From NCBI GenBank assembly GCA_024707325.1, contig JANPZY010000001.1, forward strand, positions 62,001 to 126,000: a stretch of DNA of 64,000 bases. Direction: 5' to 3'. Positions 1-11,078 of this stretch are shown here, piece after piece. Position 1 is the first letter of the stretch; each line of letters opens with the position of its first letter. This stretch comes from Opitutus sp. GTDB lineage: Bacteria; Verrucomicrobiota; Verrucomicrobiia; Opitutales; Opitutaceae. The position numbers and the translations under genes were made by a program. Under the pieces are notes generated by a model. It ran no database searches. It was not told where the DNA came from and saw only the letters and a program-made list of their open reading frames with translations.

Positions 1-242
1 ACGGTTTGCGCGGCCTCGGACGCGGGCGTGTATTCGAGCAGCTCGGCGGCGAAGCCCAAGCCGGCGCGCACGAAATACGAACCACCGATCGCGAGCTGCA
101 CGCAGCTCATGAACTGCAACCACAGCTCACGAGCGCTTTCACCCGTGATCGCGTCGGGCACACACAGCGCCGGCGCATAGCGCGGCAGCATCGCAAACAA
201 AGTCCCAAAGAGAACGAATCCTAGAGCATGGGTGGCTTTCAT
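1..242 (-). CDS. Hypothetical small membrane protein (3' end outside window)
   Basis: An open frame begins with ATG at 242 and runs leftwards off the window without a stop, giving 80 visible residues. The N-terminus (MKATHALGFVLFGTLFAML) is a hydrophobic segment that could be a signal anchor or the first membrane helix. A second, weaker hydrophobic stretch lies around residues 42-62. No catalytic motif is visible and I do not recognise a family. It is followed upstream by 160 bases without a gene before the reductase that ends at 404. Being short, hydrophobic and well started, it is probably real, but its function cannot be assigned. Confidence 0.55.
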   Translation of the reverse strand, partial: MKATHALGFVLFGTLFAMLPRYAPALCVPDAITGESARELWLQFMSCVQLAIGGSYFVRAGLGFAAELLEYTPASEAAQT

Positions 243-403
243 ATGTGTGTGGATTTAGCGGCGCGCGTGCCAACGCGGCACCGTTCACCGAACCCGCCTG
301 ACACCAGAGGACTACCCCCGTGTTCCATTTATTTGCGGGCGATGTGTCCCGCATTGCGCACGACGCGGTTTTTTCGCGCCGTGCAAAGCGCACGTTACCG
401 CGC

Positions 404-1168
404 TCAGATGTCGCCGAGCTGCGGGCGCAGCACGATTTCTTCGACGACGGTGCGGCGCGTAAGGCGGTAAACATCAACAAACAGTCGCGCCACATCCTCC
501 GCCGGCATCATGCGCTCGGCGGGAAAACCCGCCTCGTGCCACGAAGGCGTAAACGTCGCGCCGGGGTGCACGCAGCACACGCGCACGCCGTGCGGTTTCA
601 GTTCTTCCCTGAGGCCTTTGCTCAGGCCGGTGACGGCAAACTTCGCCGCGCAATACGCCACGCCGCTCGGATACGCCTGCAAGCCGGCGATCGAGCTCAT
701 GTTGAAAATATCGCCGCTGCGTCGCGCGATCATGTCGGGCAGAAACGCTTTGGTGACGAGGAAAACGCTGCGCACATTCGTCGCGATCAAGCGATCGAAC
801 TGCGCGCTCGTGGTTTCGGAAAACGAGCCGCCTTCGAAGCTGCCCGCGTTGTTCACGAGCACATCGACGCGACGAAAACGTTTCTTCACCGCCGCGCTCA
901 TCGTCGCGACCGACGCTTCATCGGCGACGTCGCATACGAATGCATCCGCGTCTGCGCCGAGTGTCGCGCACGCCGCGGCGACGCGGCGCAGGTTCTTTTC
1001 GTTGCGCGCGACGAGCGCGAGCCGCACACCGCGAGTCTCGCGCGCGAAGGCCTGCGCGATCGCCGCGCCGATGCCTTGCGATGCGCCCGTGATGACAACC
1101 ACGGGTCCGCGCACAGACGCGGAAGGGCGACGGACTTTTTTCGTTTTCGATCGGTCGTTCGCGCTCAC
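404..1168 (-). CDS. SDR-family oxidoreductase, candidate sepiapterin-reductase-like enzyme
   Basis: Classical short-chain dehydrogenase of 254 residues. The Rossmann nucleotide-binding motif TGASQGIG lies at about residues 27-34, NNAG near 106, and the catalytic Tyr-Lys pair in YCAAK near 172, preceded by the usual serine (NMSSIAG). Such enzymes use NAD(P)H to reduce a carbonyl in the cytoplasm; the substrate cannot be read from sequence. Context is informative: it is the last gene of a minus-strand row after a 6-pyruvoyl-tetrahydropterin synthase homologue and FolE2, starting 49 bases after the FolE2 stop. In the animal tetrahydrobiopterin pathway the third step is catalysed by an SDR, sepiapterin reductase, so that role is a reasonable inference. 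The basic N-terminal 20 residues precede the fold, so a slightly later start is possible. Confidence 0.85.
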   Translation of the reverse strand: MSANDRSKTKKVRRPSASVRGPVVVITGASQGIGAAIAQAFARETRGVRLALVARNEKNLRRVAAACATLGADADAFVCDVADEASVATMSAAVKKRFRRVDVLVNNAGSFEGGSFSETTSAQFDRLIATNVRSVFLVTKAFLPDMIARRSGDIFNMSSIAGLQAYPSGVAYCAAKFAVTGLSKGLREELKPHGVRVCCVHPGATFTPSWHEAGFPAERMMPAEDVARLFVDVYRLTRRTVVEEIVLRPQLGDI

Positions 1169-1217
1169 GCAGTTGATCGAGAACGAGAACGATTGAGAGA
1201 ACGAGAACGTTTTGGGC

Positions 1218-2196
1218 TCAGCAAACGAGCGAGCCGAAGTCCATGAAGTCAGCGGCGAAACCGCCCTTCACGCCCTTCGCGATCACGCTCACGGCGTCGT
1301 GCGAGTGCAGCGACTCGAGATGCGAGCACGCGATCTGGAAATCCTTGATGCGCTTGTCGGAGTCGAACTCGCGATAAAGCAGCCGCGCGGCGTCCTCGAC
1401 GAATTTCACGTAGGCGCCGTTGAGTTCGGCGAACGCCTGTTCGTCTTCGCGTTTCACCATGACCTGCGTCTCGGTGCGCAGAGCGCGGACGCACATCGCG
1501 TGAAGATCCTCGATCCAGATGCGTTTGCCCTCGGCTTCCTCGATCGTGATGCGCGCCTTGCTGCGCTGCGAATGCGGAATGCCGTAGGCGCCGCGCGTAT
1601 CGCGAGCGTGTTCGGTGAGCTCCGCGGAGCACGGGCAGGCGGAGGAGTAAACGAAATCGAAATGGATGAAGCGGCGGTATTTCCCGTCCGCGGTCATCAC
1701 GCCCTCGAACGCGACGTCGTAGAACTGATAACCTTCGAGTCCGCTGCGCAGACTCTGCTGCACCATCGGATACGAGAACGAGATTTTCAGGCGCGCCGTC
1801 TTGCTCTCCACGTTGCGCAGGTAGGACTTGAGGATCTTGCCCATCCACTCGCCGGTGAAGACCTCGTCCTTGTGATCGTAGAACGAGCGCACGATGCGGC
1901 TCATGTTGATGCCCTTGAGCTCGGCCTCGAGACACACGGTGCCGGTGACGCTGGCTTCCAGCGTGAGGATTTCCCTTCTTCTTCGTGCGAAACTTCAGCG
2001 GCAGGCGGAAGTTGTGCACGCCGACCTGCTGGATCGGAACATTCGCGCCCTGGATGGCATCGTGCGCCGCCTCCATCATGTCGGGAAGCGAGGCGCGATA
2101 CGCCGGCGTGCTGCGGAACTTTTCATCATAAGCCCGCTTGAGGCGCGGCGGTTCGCCGCTGGCGGACTGATGGAGATACATGGCTTTCTTTTTCAT
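1218..2196 (-). CDS. folE2: GTP cyclohydrolase I type 2 (FolE2), frameshifted
   Basis: Converts GTP to 7,8-dihydroneopterin triphosphate, the entry to folate and biopterin. The reading starts at ATG 2196 ([10 protein letters not shown]) and is broken near 1973-1975, where a GGG run (minus strand) seems to carry one extra G. Removing it joins ...FRTKKK to [13 protein letters not shown]... and gives 325 residues. The downstream part alone is open from 1937. Family marks include the pterin-site segment ELKGINMSR, the CPCS cysteine motif in SSACPCSAE and GIPHSQRS, all matching FolE2 rather than FolE1. The length is above the usual 260-300. It lies 79 bases after the PTPS-like gene and 49 before the reductase, on one strand. 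The frameshift is probably a sequencing error because both halves keep family residues. Confidence 0.88.
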
Positions 2197-2275
2197 GTCG
2201 TTTTTGAGCGTGGCCGGGGCGGGTGACGATAACCGCCGGCGCTTCCGGATGGAAGGCGGCCAGATGCAGATTGAG

Positions 2276-2761
2276 TTAGGGACGACCCTCCGGGCCGAAA
2301 TACTCGGCGTAGTTGCGCGGGGTCTCGTATAAGCGCACCCGATACAAGCGCGCGTTGGCGGGCAGGTGTTTCTCGATCTCCGCCCAGAAAGCGATCGTGA
2401 GATTCTCGGTCGACGGGATGATGCCGCGGAGGAAATCAACGTCGGTGTTGAGGTTGCGGTGGTCGCAGCGATCGACGACGGCCTCGTGCACGATGCGCTT
2501 CAGTGCCGAGAGATCCATGATGTAACCGGTATCCGCATCCGGCTCACCGGCGACTGTGATCTCGAGCACGTAGTTGTGGCCGTGCCAGTGCGGGTTGGTG
2601 CACAGGCCGTATTGCTTCACGTTCCACGCCTGACTCTTGGACGGGTTGTGGAGCCGGTGAGCGGCGTTGAAGTGCACCTGCCGCGTGATATAAACCGTGC
2701 CCTTCAGCACGCGCGGAACAGGACCGCGGGCAGATTTTTTTTCGGCGGGACGTTTCGGCAT
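2276..2761 (-). CDS. 6-pyruvoyl-tetrahydropterin synthase / QueD family protein
   Basis: Protein of 161 residues with the T-fold pterin enzyme signature. Zinc ligands are visible as the histidine of FNAAHRL and the pair in HWHGHNY; a cysteine sits in [11 protein letters not shown] where PTPS has its catalytic Cys. The Asp-His pair DHRNLN and the glutamate of YETPRNY complete the active site. It would act on dihydroneopterin triphosphate, the FolE2 product. The pattern C-x3-HxHGH with STEN and YET is closer to animal-type PTPS than to short bacterial QueD (about 120 residues). Together with FolE2 and an SDR on the same strand this favours a biopterin-type pathway; a queuosine role is the main alternative, but no queC or queE is nearby. 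It is divergent from the MBL gene at 2878. Confidence 0.86.
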   Translation of the reverse strand: MPKRPAEKKSARGPVPRVLKGTVYITRQVHFNAAHRLHNPSKSQAWNVKQYGLCTNPHWHGHNYVLEITVAGEPDADTGYIMDLSALKRIVHEAVVDRCDHRNLNTDVDFLRGIIPSTENLTIAFWAEIEKHLPANARLYRVRLYETPRNYAEYFGPEGRP

Positions 2762-2877
2762 GGAGGGTCAGGAGTAGCACAAAAGGCCGCCCGGTCAATC
2801 GCCTGCGCGTAACGAGGTCGTCACAATCGAGAAACCGCTTGCGCCGACGCAACCGCGGGCGTTCAAGAAACCGTCCC

Positions 2878-3678
2878 ATGGCGCTTCGCTTCTGCATTCT
2901 CGGTTCGGGCAGTTCCGGCAACGCCGCGCTGTTGCAAACAGAGAACGCGCGCGTGCTGGTGGATGCGGGCTTCTCGGCGCGCAAGCTCGGCCAGTTGCTC
3001 GCGGCGGTCGGCGAATCGCTGGAACGCATCGATGCGGTTTTCCTCACGCACGAGCACGGCGATCACTCGACTGGCATCGAAGGGCTGAAGCGCTTCCCGC
3101 ACATCAAGATTTTCGCCAACGCGCCCACCGCGCGCGCGGTGCAACGCGGATTGGAGCATCAACCCGACTGGCAGATCTTCCAGACCGGCTCGCGCTTCTG
3201 TTTCCGCGATCTCGAGATCGATACGTTTTCCGTGCCACACGATGCGCAGGAGCCGGTGGGCTACCGTTTCACGTGCGGCGCCGACGGCGATCTGTTTTCG
3301 CCGCGTCGCTCGCTCGCGTTTCTCACCGATCTCGGCCACGCGCCTCAGCACGTGCGCGAGCACATCCGCGAAGTCGATGTGCTCGTCGTCGAGGCGAACC
3401 ACTGCCCGGAAATGCTCAAAGCCGATCTGCGCCGCCCGTGGCCCACCAAGCAGCGGATCGGCGGGCGACACGGCCACTTGTCAAATCTTGCTGCGCGTGA
3501 ATTGCTCGAGTCCATCGTCGGCGCGCGCTGGCGGCATGTGTTTTTCACTCATCTGAGCCGCGATTGTAATTCGCTCGCCGCAGTCGAAACCGCGTGCGGT
3601 CCCGTCCTCGTGGCGCGCAACTGCGGCTTCTCGATCGTCGCCCCCGGCGGCGGCACGCCGTGGCACGAGTTTTCGTAG
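2878..3678 (+). CDS. MBL-fold metallo-hydrolase (YycJ/WalJ-like)
   Basis: Metallo-beta-lactamase-fold hydrolase of 266 residues. The start at 2878 (MALRFCILGSGSSGN) is chosen because the fold begins at once with the glycine-rich GSGSSGN strand typical of the YycJ group. The di-metal motif LTHEHGDHS supplies HxHxDH; further ligands are likely the aspartate of FLTDLGH and histidines in EANHCPE, GRHGHLSN and FTHLSRDCN. YycJ relatives are DNase-like or signalling hydrolases; the exact substrate is not readable. It is transcribed away from the PTPS gene and followed by a hairpin before pyruvate kinase. Confidence 0.85.
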   Translation: MALRFCILGSGSSGNAALLQTENARVLVDAGFSARKLGQLLAAVGESLERIDAVFLTHEHGDHSTGIEGLKRFPHIKIFANAPTARAVQRGLEHQPDWQIFQTGSRFCFRDLEIDTFSVPHDAQEPVGYRFTCGADGDLFSPRRSLAFLTDLGHAPQHVREHIREVDVLVVEANHCPEMLKADLRRPWPTKQRIGGRHGHLSNLAARELLESIVGARWRHVFFTHLSRDCNSLAAVETACGPVLVARNCGFSIVAPGGGTPWHEFS

Positions 3679-3722
3679 CGCCACGCCGGTGTGCTTTTCT
3701 GTAACACTAAATAAGCTGCGCT

Positions 3723-3750
3723 AAGGCAAACGTTGGACCTCGTTTGCCTT
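3723..3750 (+). terminator. Hairpin between MBL gene and pyruvate kinase gene
   Basis: A perfect 10-bp stem (AAGGCAAACG / CGTTTGCCTT) with an 8-base loop lies 38 bases before the pyk start. Only a short T-rich tail follows, so it may be a weak terminator for the MBL gene or a 5' leader structure of pyk. Confidence 0.45.
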
Positions 3751-3787
3751 TGCGTCATGGAACCGGGCCTGCTGCGCTGCAAAGCGT

Positions 3788-5215
3788 ATGTCGCATCCAT
3801 TCCGTCGCACTAAGATCATCTTCACGCTCGGTCCTGCGACCGAGAGCGAAGCGATGCTCGAAAAGCTAATTCGCGCTGGCGCCGATATCGTCCGCATCAA
3901 CATGGCGCACGCGAAGCATGAGTGGACGCGCACCATCATCCGACGCATTCGCCAAGTGAGCGCCCGCCTCGGTCGCGAAGTCGCGATCATGATGGACATC
4001 AAAGGTCCCGAGATCCGCACGGGTGATGTAGCGACTCCCATCCAGCTCGAACCTGGCGAAATCTTCGATTTCACCGTCCAACCCGGCGCGTCGCGCGACG
4101 GCGTGGAGGAAATCCGCTCGGTCGACGTCAACTACCGCGATCTCGTCAACGACATCCAGGTCGGCGACACGGTCCTCGTCGACAACGGTCTGATCCGTCT
4201 CGAGGTGCTGGAGAAAAACGACACGCGCATCCGCTGTCGCGTGCTCATCCCCGGCCAGCTCAGCTCGCGCCGGCACATCAATCTCCCCGGCGTCCGCGTC
4301 AACCTGCCCTCGTTCACCGAGAAGGACCGCGCCGACACACTCGTCGGCATCGAGGAAGGCATCGACTTCGTCGCGCTCTCGTTTGTGCGCGAAGGCAAGG
4401 ACGTCGAGATGCTCCGCGAATTTCTCACGCAGCACAAATCCAAGGCGCACATCGTCGCCAAGATCGAGGACCAGACCGCGATCGAGAACCTCGACGAAAT
4501 TGTCCTGGCCTGCGACGCGCTCATGGTAGCGCGCGGCGATCTCGGCATCGAGTGTCCGTTCGAAGACCTGCCGGTCATTCAGCGCCGCGCCGTCAGCGCC
4601 TGCTTGAAGCAACGCCGCCCGGTCATCATCGCCACGCACATGCTCGAGTCGATGATCTCGCAACCCGTGCCGACGCGCGCGGAAATCACCGACGTCGCCA
4701 ACGCGGTCTTCGAACTCGCCGATTGCGTGATGCTTTCCGGCGAAACCACCGTCGGCAAATACCCGCTCGAATGCGTCGAGATGCTCGACAAGATCGCGCG
4801 CCGCATCGAAGCGGAGGATAACGCGCCCGAACACCGCTTCGTGAGCATCGAGCGCGAAAAGATGAAGATGCTCCACTCCGCCGTGGTGCTCGCGAATCAG
4901 ATTCCCGGCTCGAAGCTGCTCACGTTCACGCGTCACGGATTCATGGCCACGGGCCTCGCGGCGCTGCGTCCACCGACCGCGCCGATCCTCGCGTTTACGC
5001 CGTCGGTGGAAGTGCAGCGTCAGCTCCGTTTGCTGCGCGCCGTTGATCCCGTGCAAATGCCTTTCGCAAGCGAACCGGATGTGACGATCGAGAACGCCAT
5101 CACCGTGCTGAAACGCCTCCGCCGCGTGGAGCCGGGTGACAAGCTGATCATCGTAACCGACATCCTTTCGCAGGACCGTTTGGTCGACGCGGTGCAACTC
5201 CGCACGGTGCGTTGA
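3788..5215 (+). CDS. pyk: Pyruvate kinase
   Basis: Cytoplasmic glycolytic enzyme that transfers phosphate from phosphoenolpyruvate to ADP. The protein has 475 residues, normal for bacterial pyruvate kinase. The N-terminal barrel opens with KIIFTLGPAT; KGPEIRTGD, the catalytic lysine in VAKIEDQ, MVARGDLGIE, the active-site threonine in IATHMLESM and LSGETTVGKYP are all present in order, with a B domain inserted between about residues 70 and 170 and a regulatory C domain after 340. It is a single gene between an MBL hydrolase and an MFS carrier and is closed by a strong terminator immediately downstream. No clear Shine-Dalgarno precedes the ATG. Confidence 0.97.
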   Translation: MSHPFRRTKIIFTLGPATESEAMLEKLIRAGADIVRINMAHAKHEWTRTIIRRIRQVSARLGREVAIMMDIKGPEIRTGDVATPIQLEPGEIFDFTVQPGASRDGVEEIRSVDVNYRDLVNDIQVGDTVLVDNGLIRLEVLEKNDTRIRCRVLIPGQLSSRRHINLPGVRVNLPSFTEKDRADTLVGIEEGIDFVALSFVREGKDVEMLREFLTQHKSKAHIVAKIEDQTAIENLDEIVLACDALMVARGDLGIECPFEDLPVIQRRAVSACLKQRRPVIIATHMLESMISQPVPTRAEITDVANAVFELADCVMLSGETTVGKYPLECVEMLDKIARRIEAEDNAPEHRFVSIEREKMKMLHSAVVLANQIPGSKLLTFTRHGFMATGLAALRPPTAPILAFTPSVEVQRQLRLLRAVDPVQMPFASEPDVTIENAITVLKRLRRVEPGDKLIIVTDILSQDRLVDAVQLRTVR

Positions 5216-5220
5216 TTTTT

Positions 5221-5267
5221 CTGTCGGCGATGCGCGCGTGACGCATCGCCGACAGTTGCGGTTTTTT
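5221..5267 (+). terminator. Rho-independent terminator of pyk
   Basis: A perfect 14-bp stem (CTGTCGGCGATGCG with its complement, 7-base loop) starts six bases after the pyk stop and is followed by a run of six T within TTGCGGTTTTTT. It would end pyk transcription before the MFS gene and argues against MFS start codons upstream of 5295. Confidence 0.92.
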
Positions 5268-5294
5268 CGCGCGGGCAACACTGTCCGCGCTCCC

Positions 5295-6545
5295 ATGGCA
5301 ACTCACGCCCAGACACCCGGCCGCGAACGCGCGATCCTGTTTACGTTGGTGGCTGTGCAATTCACGCACATCCTCGACTTCATGATCATGATGCCGCTGG
5401 GGTCGCACCTGATGCGGGTCTTCGCGATCTCGCCCGCGCAGTTCACTTACCTCGTCGCCACCTACAGCATCGCCGCTGCACTCACCGGACTCGCCGGCGG
5501 CTTCCTTCTCGATCGCTACGATCGACGGAAGGCCCTGCTCTTTCTCTACACCGGCTTCGGACTCGCCACGCTCGGCTGCGCACTGGCGCCGACGTATCAC
5601 ACGTTGCTCATCGCGCGTTTCGCCGCCGGTGGATTCGGCGGCCTCGCCGGCGCCGTCGTGACCGCGATGGTGGGCGACGTCATTCCCCACGAACGCATCG
5701 GCCGTGCGATGGGCCTTGTGATGTCCGCTTTCCCCATCGCATCCGTGCTCGGCGTGCCGATCGGTTTGATGCTCGCGGAACACTTCGAATGGCACGCGCC
5801 GTTCTTCCTCCTCGCCGGGTTGAGCGTGGTGATCCTTTTTGTCGGCGCACGCGCGTTGCCGTCGCTGCCCGCCGCGCACAAGGTCGCGCAGCCGTGGCAG
5901 CAGATGCGTGAGATCGTTTCGCACTCGCTCCACCGCCGGGGGTTTCTCATGAGCGCCGCGCTCGTATACGCAGGCGGTCTGGTGATTCCGTTTCTCGCTC
6001 CCACGATGGTCGCCAACGTCGGCCTCGCCGAATCCGACCTGTGGAAAATCTACGCCGCCGGCGGCGCGTGCACGTTCTTCTCCATGCCCGTGATCGGGCG
6101 ACTCTGCGACCGCTACAACAAACTAAGCGTGCTCGGCTGGCTGTCGCTCGCCGCTTCAATTGTGGTTCTGATTCTCACCAATCTGCCGCCCGCGCCGCTG
6201 CTGGTCGCGATGCTGATGACCGCGCTGTTCATGGTGACGATGTCCGGTCGTTTCACGCCCGCGATGGCCATGCTGACGGCCGCCGTCGATTCGCGCTACC
6301 GCGGCGGCTTCATGAGCGTAAACTCCGCCGTGCAGCAGGCCGCCGGCAGTCTCGCCAACGTCACGGCCGGTCTGCTCGTTTCGGTCGGGCCGGGCGGGCG
6401 ATTGCTCGGGTATCCAAAAGTTGGATTCGCCACGGTCACGTTCTTCGGCCTCACCTATCTACTCGCGCGTCGGTTGTGCCGGCACGCTCCGCACGCAGCG
6501 ATCCCGCGTTCGAGCGGCGGTCCCGCGTTCGCGCCGGCGAAGTAA
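5295..6545 (+). CDS. MFS transporter, drug/sugar efflux type
   Basis: Inner-membrane carrier of 416 residues with about 12 hydrophobic segments. The first helix follows the short tail MATHAQTPGRERA and contains FTHILDFMIMMPLG, seen in drug:H+ antiporter-like MFS members; the cytoplasmic loop LLDRYDRRKALL fits the MFS loop 2-3 signature, and GRLCDRYNK is its second-half repeat. The start at 5295 is preferred over an in-frame ATG at 5238 because the earlier one lies inside the pyk terminator hairpin. The substrate cannot be inferred from sequence. The gene ends 14 bases before the convergent secreted-protein gene. Confidence 0.88.
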   Translation: MATHAQTPGRERAILFTLVAVQFTHILDFMIMMPLGSHLMRVFAISPAQFTYLVATYSIAAALTGLAGGFLLDRYDRRKALLFLYTGFGLATLGCALAPTYHTLLIARFAAGGFGGLAGAVVTAMVGDVIPHERIGRAMGLVMSAFPIASVLGVPIGLMLAEHFEWHAPFFLLAGLSVVILFVGARALPSLPAAHKVAQPWQQMREIVSHSLHRRGFLMSAALVYAGGLVIPFLAPTMVANVGLAESDLWKIYAAGGACTFFSMPVIGRLCDRYNKLSVLGWLSLAASIVVLILTNLPPAPLLVAMLMTALFMVTMSGRFTPAMAMLTAAVDSRYRGGFMSVNSAVQQAAGSLANVTAGLLVSVGPGGRLLGYPKVGFATVTFFGLTYLLARRLCRHAPHAAIPRSSGGPAFAPAK

Positions 6546-6559
6546 ACGCAGCGCGACGG

Positions 6560-6943
6560 CTACTCCGCCACGTGGCGGGCGGAGTCGTCGATCAGCTGCG
6601 CGACGTGCGCGGTGTTCAGAAGATCCAGCTTCGCCTGCGTGTAGGCATCGCGGCGCCAGCTAAACTCGATCTCCGGCGCGATGCGCAGTTCACCCAGCAG
6701 CCGCTCGCAGCGCTCCAGCAGGTTATAGAATTCCGCATAGCGCCGTCGCGTGGGCTCCGGTTTCCCGGCGATCACCGCATCGGCAATGCGTCGCCATCCG
6801 GCCAGATCGCCGGCCTCGCTGTTTGCGAAAACCGCGACTCGATACGCATAGTCGTCCACCGGCTCGGGCAGCGCTTCCTGCGCAAGTGCCATCGGAGCGA
6901 GTAGCAGCGCGCCGCACATCATGATGGTTCGCAGGCTTTTCAT
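6560..6943 (-). CDS. Hypothetical secreted protein
   Basis: Small protein of 127 residues with a typical Sec signal peptide (MKSLRTIMMCGALLLAPMALA, cleavage expected after AQ or ALA near residue 21). The mature part is charged, predicted helical and without cysteines or known catalytic motifs. The ATG at 6943 is chosen because the signal peptide begins there; the open frame extends further upstream only as an antisense shadow of the U32 gene. It converges with the MFS gene and diverges from the U32 gene. I do not recognise the family. Confidence 0.7.
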   Translation of the reverse strand: MKSLRTIMMCGALLLAPMALAQEALPEPVDDYAYRVAVFANSEAGDLAGWRRIADAVIAGKPEPTRRRYAEFYNLLERCERLLGELRIAPEIEFSWRRDAYTQAKLDLLNTAHVAQLIDDSARHVAE

Positions 6944-7055
6944 GGCTTCTCGCGTGTTCCCGCCATAGACGCCTGGGCCGTTTTTCGTTCCGCGCGCGGA
7001 GCGCGCATCGGGGAATCCAGTTGCCGGACGAGTCGCCGCGCCTACTCGTGGTGGA

Positions 7056-9618
<2,563 letters not shown>

Positions 9619-9625
9619 CCCGCGC

Positions 9626-9716
9626 CGCACTCGGCCGCGAACCGGTCCGCAACCTGTCGCGACCGTGTTCGCACCTTGGCGCGACTTGGGACGCACTCAG
9701 GCGCGACGTGGTGCGC
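9626..9716. repeat. 22-bp periodic palindrome array, copy A
   Basis: Four units with CGCAA/CGCAC cores exactly 22 bp apart (9626, 9648, 9670, 9692) fill the whole gap between the stop codons of the U32 gene and the convergent YqjK-like gene. Each unit holds two 11-bp monomers of the form GTSCGSAC plus three bases. Confidence 0.85.
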
Positions 9717-10022
9717 TTACTTCCGCAGAAATCCGGAGACGACGCGGGCCGCTTTCAGCGCGACGGGCGCCCAACGGAGCAGTTTGCGCGCACCGTGAAG
9801 GCGCGGGAGCACGAATTGCGTGAACGCAATCGACGCGGGCACGGCCGCAACCGATGCGACGGGCGCCACGCGGCGCCACGTGCCCACCACGCGGTCGACG
9901 GTGGCGAGCGGCCGCACGAGTTCACCGATCTCGCGCGCACAAGCGGCGCGGCGTTCGGCAATGCGCATTTGCAGCCCGCGTTTGCGGGCGGCGAGAAGGT
10001 CTAGTTCCCGTTGCGGATGCAT
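9717..10022 (-). CDS. YqjK-like hypothetical protein
   Basis: Basic protein of 101 residues starting at ATG 10022 (MHPQRELDLLAARKRGLQMRI). It has a coiled-coil-like, arginine-rich N-terminal half and a hydrophobic stretch near residues 50-70 (VAPVASVAAVPASIAFTQFVL). The position after DUF883 and DUF1469 genes, with its start overlapping the upstream gene by 22 bases, mirrors the E. coli yqjD-yqjE-yqjK order. YqjK-type proteins are small, uncharacterised and probably membrane-associated. Translation is likely coupled to the upstream gene. Confidence 0.65.
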   Translation of the reverse strand: MHPQRELDLLAARKRGLQMRIAERRAACAREIGELVRPLATVDRVVGTWRRVAPVASVAAVPASIAFTQFVLPRLHGARKLLRWAPVALKAARVVSGFLRK

Positions 10023-10396
10023 GTGCGATCCTGCTTCAGCTCGGCGATGGTCGCCTCGAACGGTTTCGGCTGCGCGGCGCGGAAGCGACGGAAACGAACC
10101 GCCAGCACCACGGCCGCAACAGCGTAGAGGCCGGTAAGCGAAAGAAGCGCGGCGACGCGCGCGGTATCCCAGAACAGCACGACGATGGTGAAGCTCGCGA
10201 GAATCAGCGCGAGCGCGCCGCAAAACGCCGCCGCGGCGAGCCAGATCAGGCTCTGCAGCACGCGGTGTTTTTCCTCGTGGAGCTCGAGCGAGAAAAGCTC
10301 GAAGCGGTCATGCAGCGAGCCGACCAGCAGGTCGCCCACGGAGCGGAGCGAGGCGAGCAGGCCGGGAGAGGACGTAGAGCGGGTCTCCGTATCCAT
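10001..10396 (-). CDS. Phage holin family / YqjE-like (DUF1469) membrane protein
   Basis: Protein of 131 residues. The start MDTETRSTSSPG at 10396 is chosen seven bases after the stop of the DUF883 gene. Residues 15-45 form an amphipathic helix with HDRFELFSLELHEEK, typical of DUF1469, followed by two transmembrane helices (about 50-75 and 80-105) and a basic cytoplasmic tail. Proteins of this type (E. coli YqjE) accompany YqjD, which is tail-anchored in the inner membrane and binds ribosomes in stationary phase. The function in this organism is inferred only from operon structure. Confidence 0.82.
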   Translation of the reverse strand: MDTETRSTSSPGLLASLRSVGDLLVGSLHDRFELFSLELHEEKHRVLQSLIWLAAAAFCGALALILASFTIVVLFWDTARVAALLSLTGLYAVAAVVLAVRFRRFRAAQPKPFEATIAELKQDRTCIRNGN

Positions 10397-10403
10397 TTTC
10401 TTG

Positions 10404-10730
10404 TTACTTACGGAGGCTGCGGCCCAGCAGCGCGCCCACCAGCACGCCGGCGCCGAGCGCGATGGCGAGAGCCTCGTAGGGATGAGCACGGATCGCCTGG
10501 TCGGTCACGCGTGCGCCCGCGGTGACTTTCTGGCGGGCGTCGCCGTAGAGGGAGGCGATCTTCTGCTGCATCCGCTCGAGCTTGGTCTGCATCTCCGTGA
10601 GCTGTTCGCCCACGTGTTCGGTGGTCGGGCCGACCAGCAGGGCCTCGGCTTCATCCATCAACTGCGTGATGTGTTCGAGAACTTGCTCGGGAGTTTCGTT
10701 GCGGGGCGAGGAGCTAGGTGCGTTGGACAT
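10404..10730 (-). CDS. DUF883 (YqjD/ElaB-like) tail-anchored protein
   Basis: Protein of 108 residues with a long coiled coil (VGEQLTEMQTKLERMQQKI) and the conserved C-terminal signature HPYEALAIALGAGVLVGALLGRS, a glycine-zipper membrane anchor ending in RSLRK. This is the DUF883 layout of E. coli YqjD and ElaB, inner-membrane proteins induced in stationary phase that bind ribosomes. It overlaps the upstream small membrane protein gene by 17 bases and precedes the DUF1469 gene by seven, indicating one operon. Confidence 0.88.
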   Translation of the reverse strand: MSNAPSSSPRNETPEQVLEHITQLMDEAEALLVGPTTEHVGEQLTEMQTKLERMQQKIASLYGDARQKVTAGARVTDQAIRAHPYEALAIALGAGVLVGALLGRSLRK

Positions 10731-10965
10731 CGTTCGAATCGGGTTTGGACGTTGATGAGGTCGACACCAGAGTGCTCGAAGTCGGAACGCTCAGTCGAGA
10801 AAGGACTAGCAGGGTAATCGCAAGTCCGAGGCTGAGAGCCCAAGGATCGCGGACTTGCGACAACTCCGCGAAGTCCGCGCCAGGTTCGACATCGCTCGGT
10901 CGCCACCCGTAGGAGAGCAATTCTCCCGCGAGCAGAAGCACAACGAGTGTCAGGACAGATCTCAT
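10714..10965 (-). CDS. Small membrane protein heading the yqjD-like operon
   Basis: 83-residue protein. The N-terminus MRSVLTLVVLLLAGELLSYGW is a membrane segment or signal anchor, and WALSLGLAITLLVLSRLSV is a second one, separated by an acidic loop. The serine/threonine-rich tail carries no motif I can name. It overlaps the DUF883 gene by 17 bases and has 113 bases of gene-free DNA upstream, where the operon promoter would lie. Coding status is supported by hydrophobicity and coupling, not by family recognition. Confidence 0.6.
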   Translation of the reverse strand: MRSVLTLVVLLLAGELLSYGWRPSDVEPGADFAELSQVRDPWALSLGLAITLLVLSRLSVPTSSTLVSTSSTSKPDSNDVQRT

Positions 10966-11078
10966 AGACCTACTGTATCACACAAGGTGCCTTATGCGAA
11001 CCCCGACATCAATGTAACGGCCTGTCATCGCGTGATTCGCCGCACGTGCGGAGACTCGACACACGCCCCGAAGCGAGC

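Noticed and set aside
320..1246. Plus-strand frames of 200-300 residues opposite the SDR and FolE2 genes, and similar long antisense frames elsewhere
   Set aside because: They are arginine- and alanine-rich shadows caused by high GC at third positions; the opposite strand carries recognisable families in each case.
2276..2761. QueD (queuosine) as the firm identity of the PTPS-like gene
   Set aside because: Possible, but the length, the Cys-x3-HxHGH motif and the neighbours FolE2 and SDR fit the biopterin pathway better; kept as an alternative only.
5238..5294. Start of the MFS gene at 5238
   Set aside because: This start lies inside the pyk terminator hairpin and would add a tail not fitting MFS proteins; the ATG at 5295 leads directly to the first helix.
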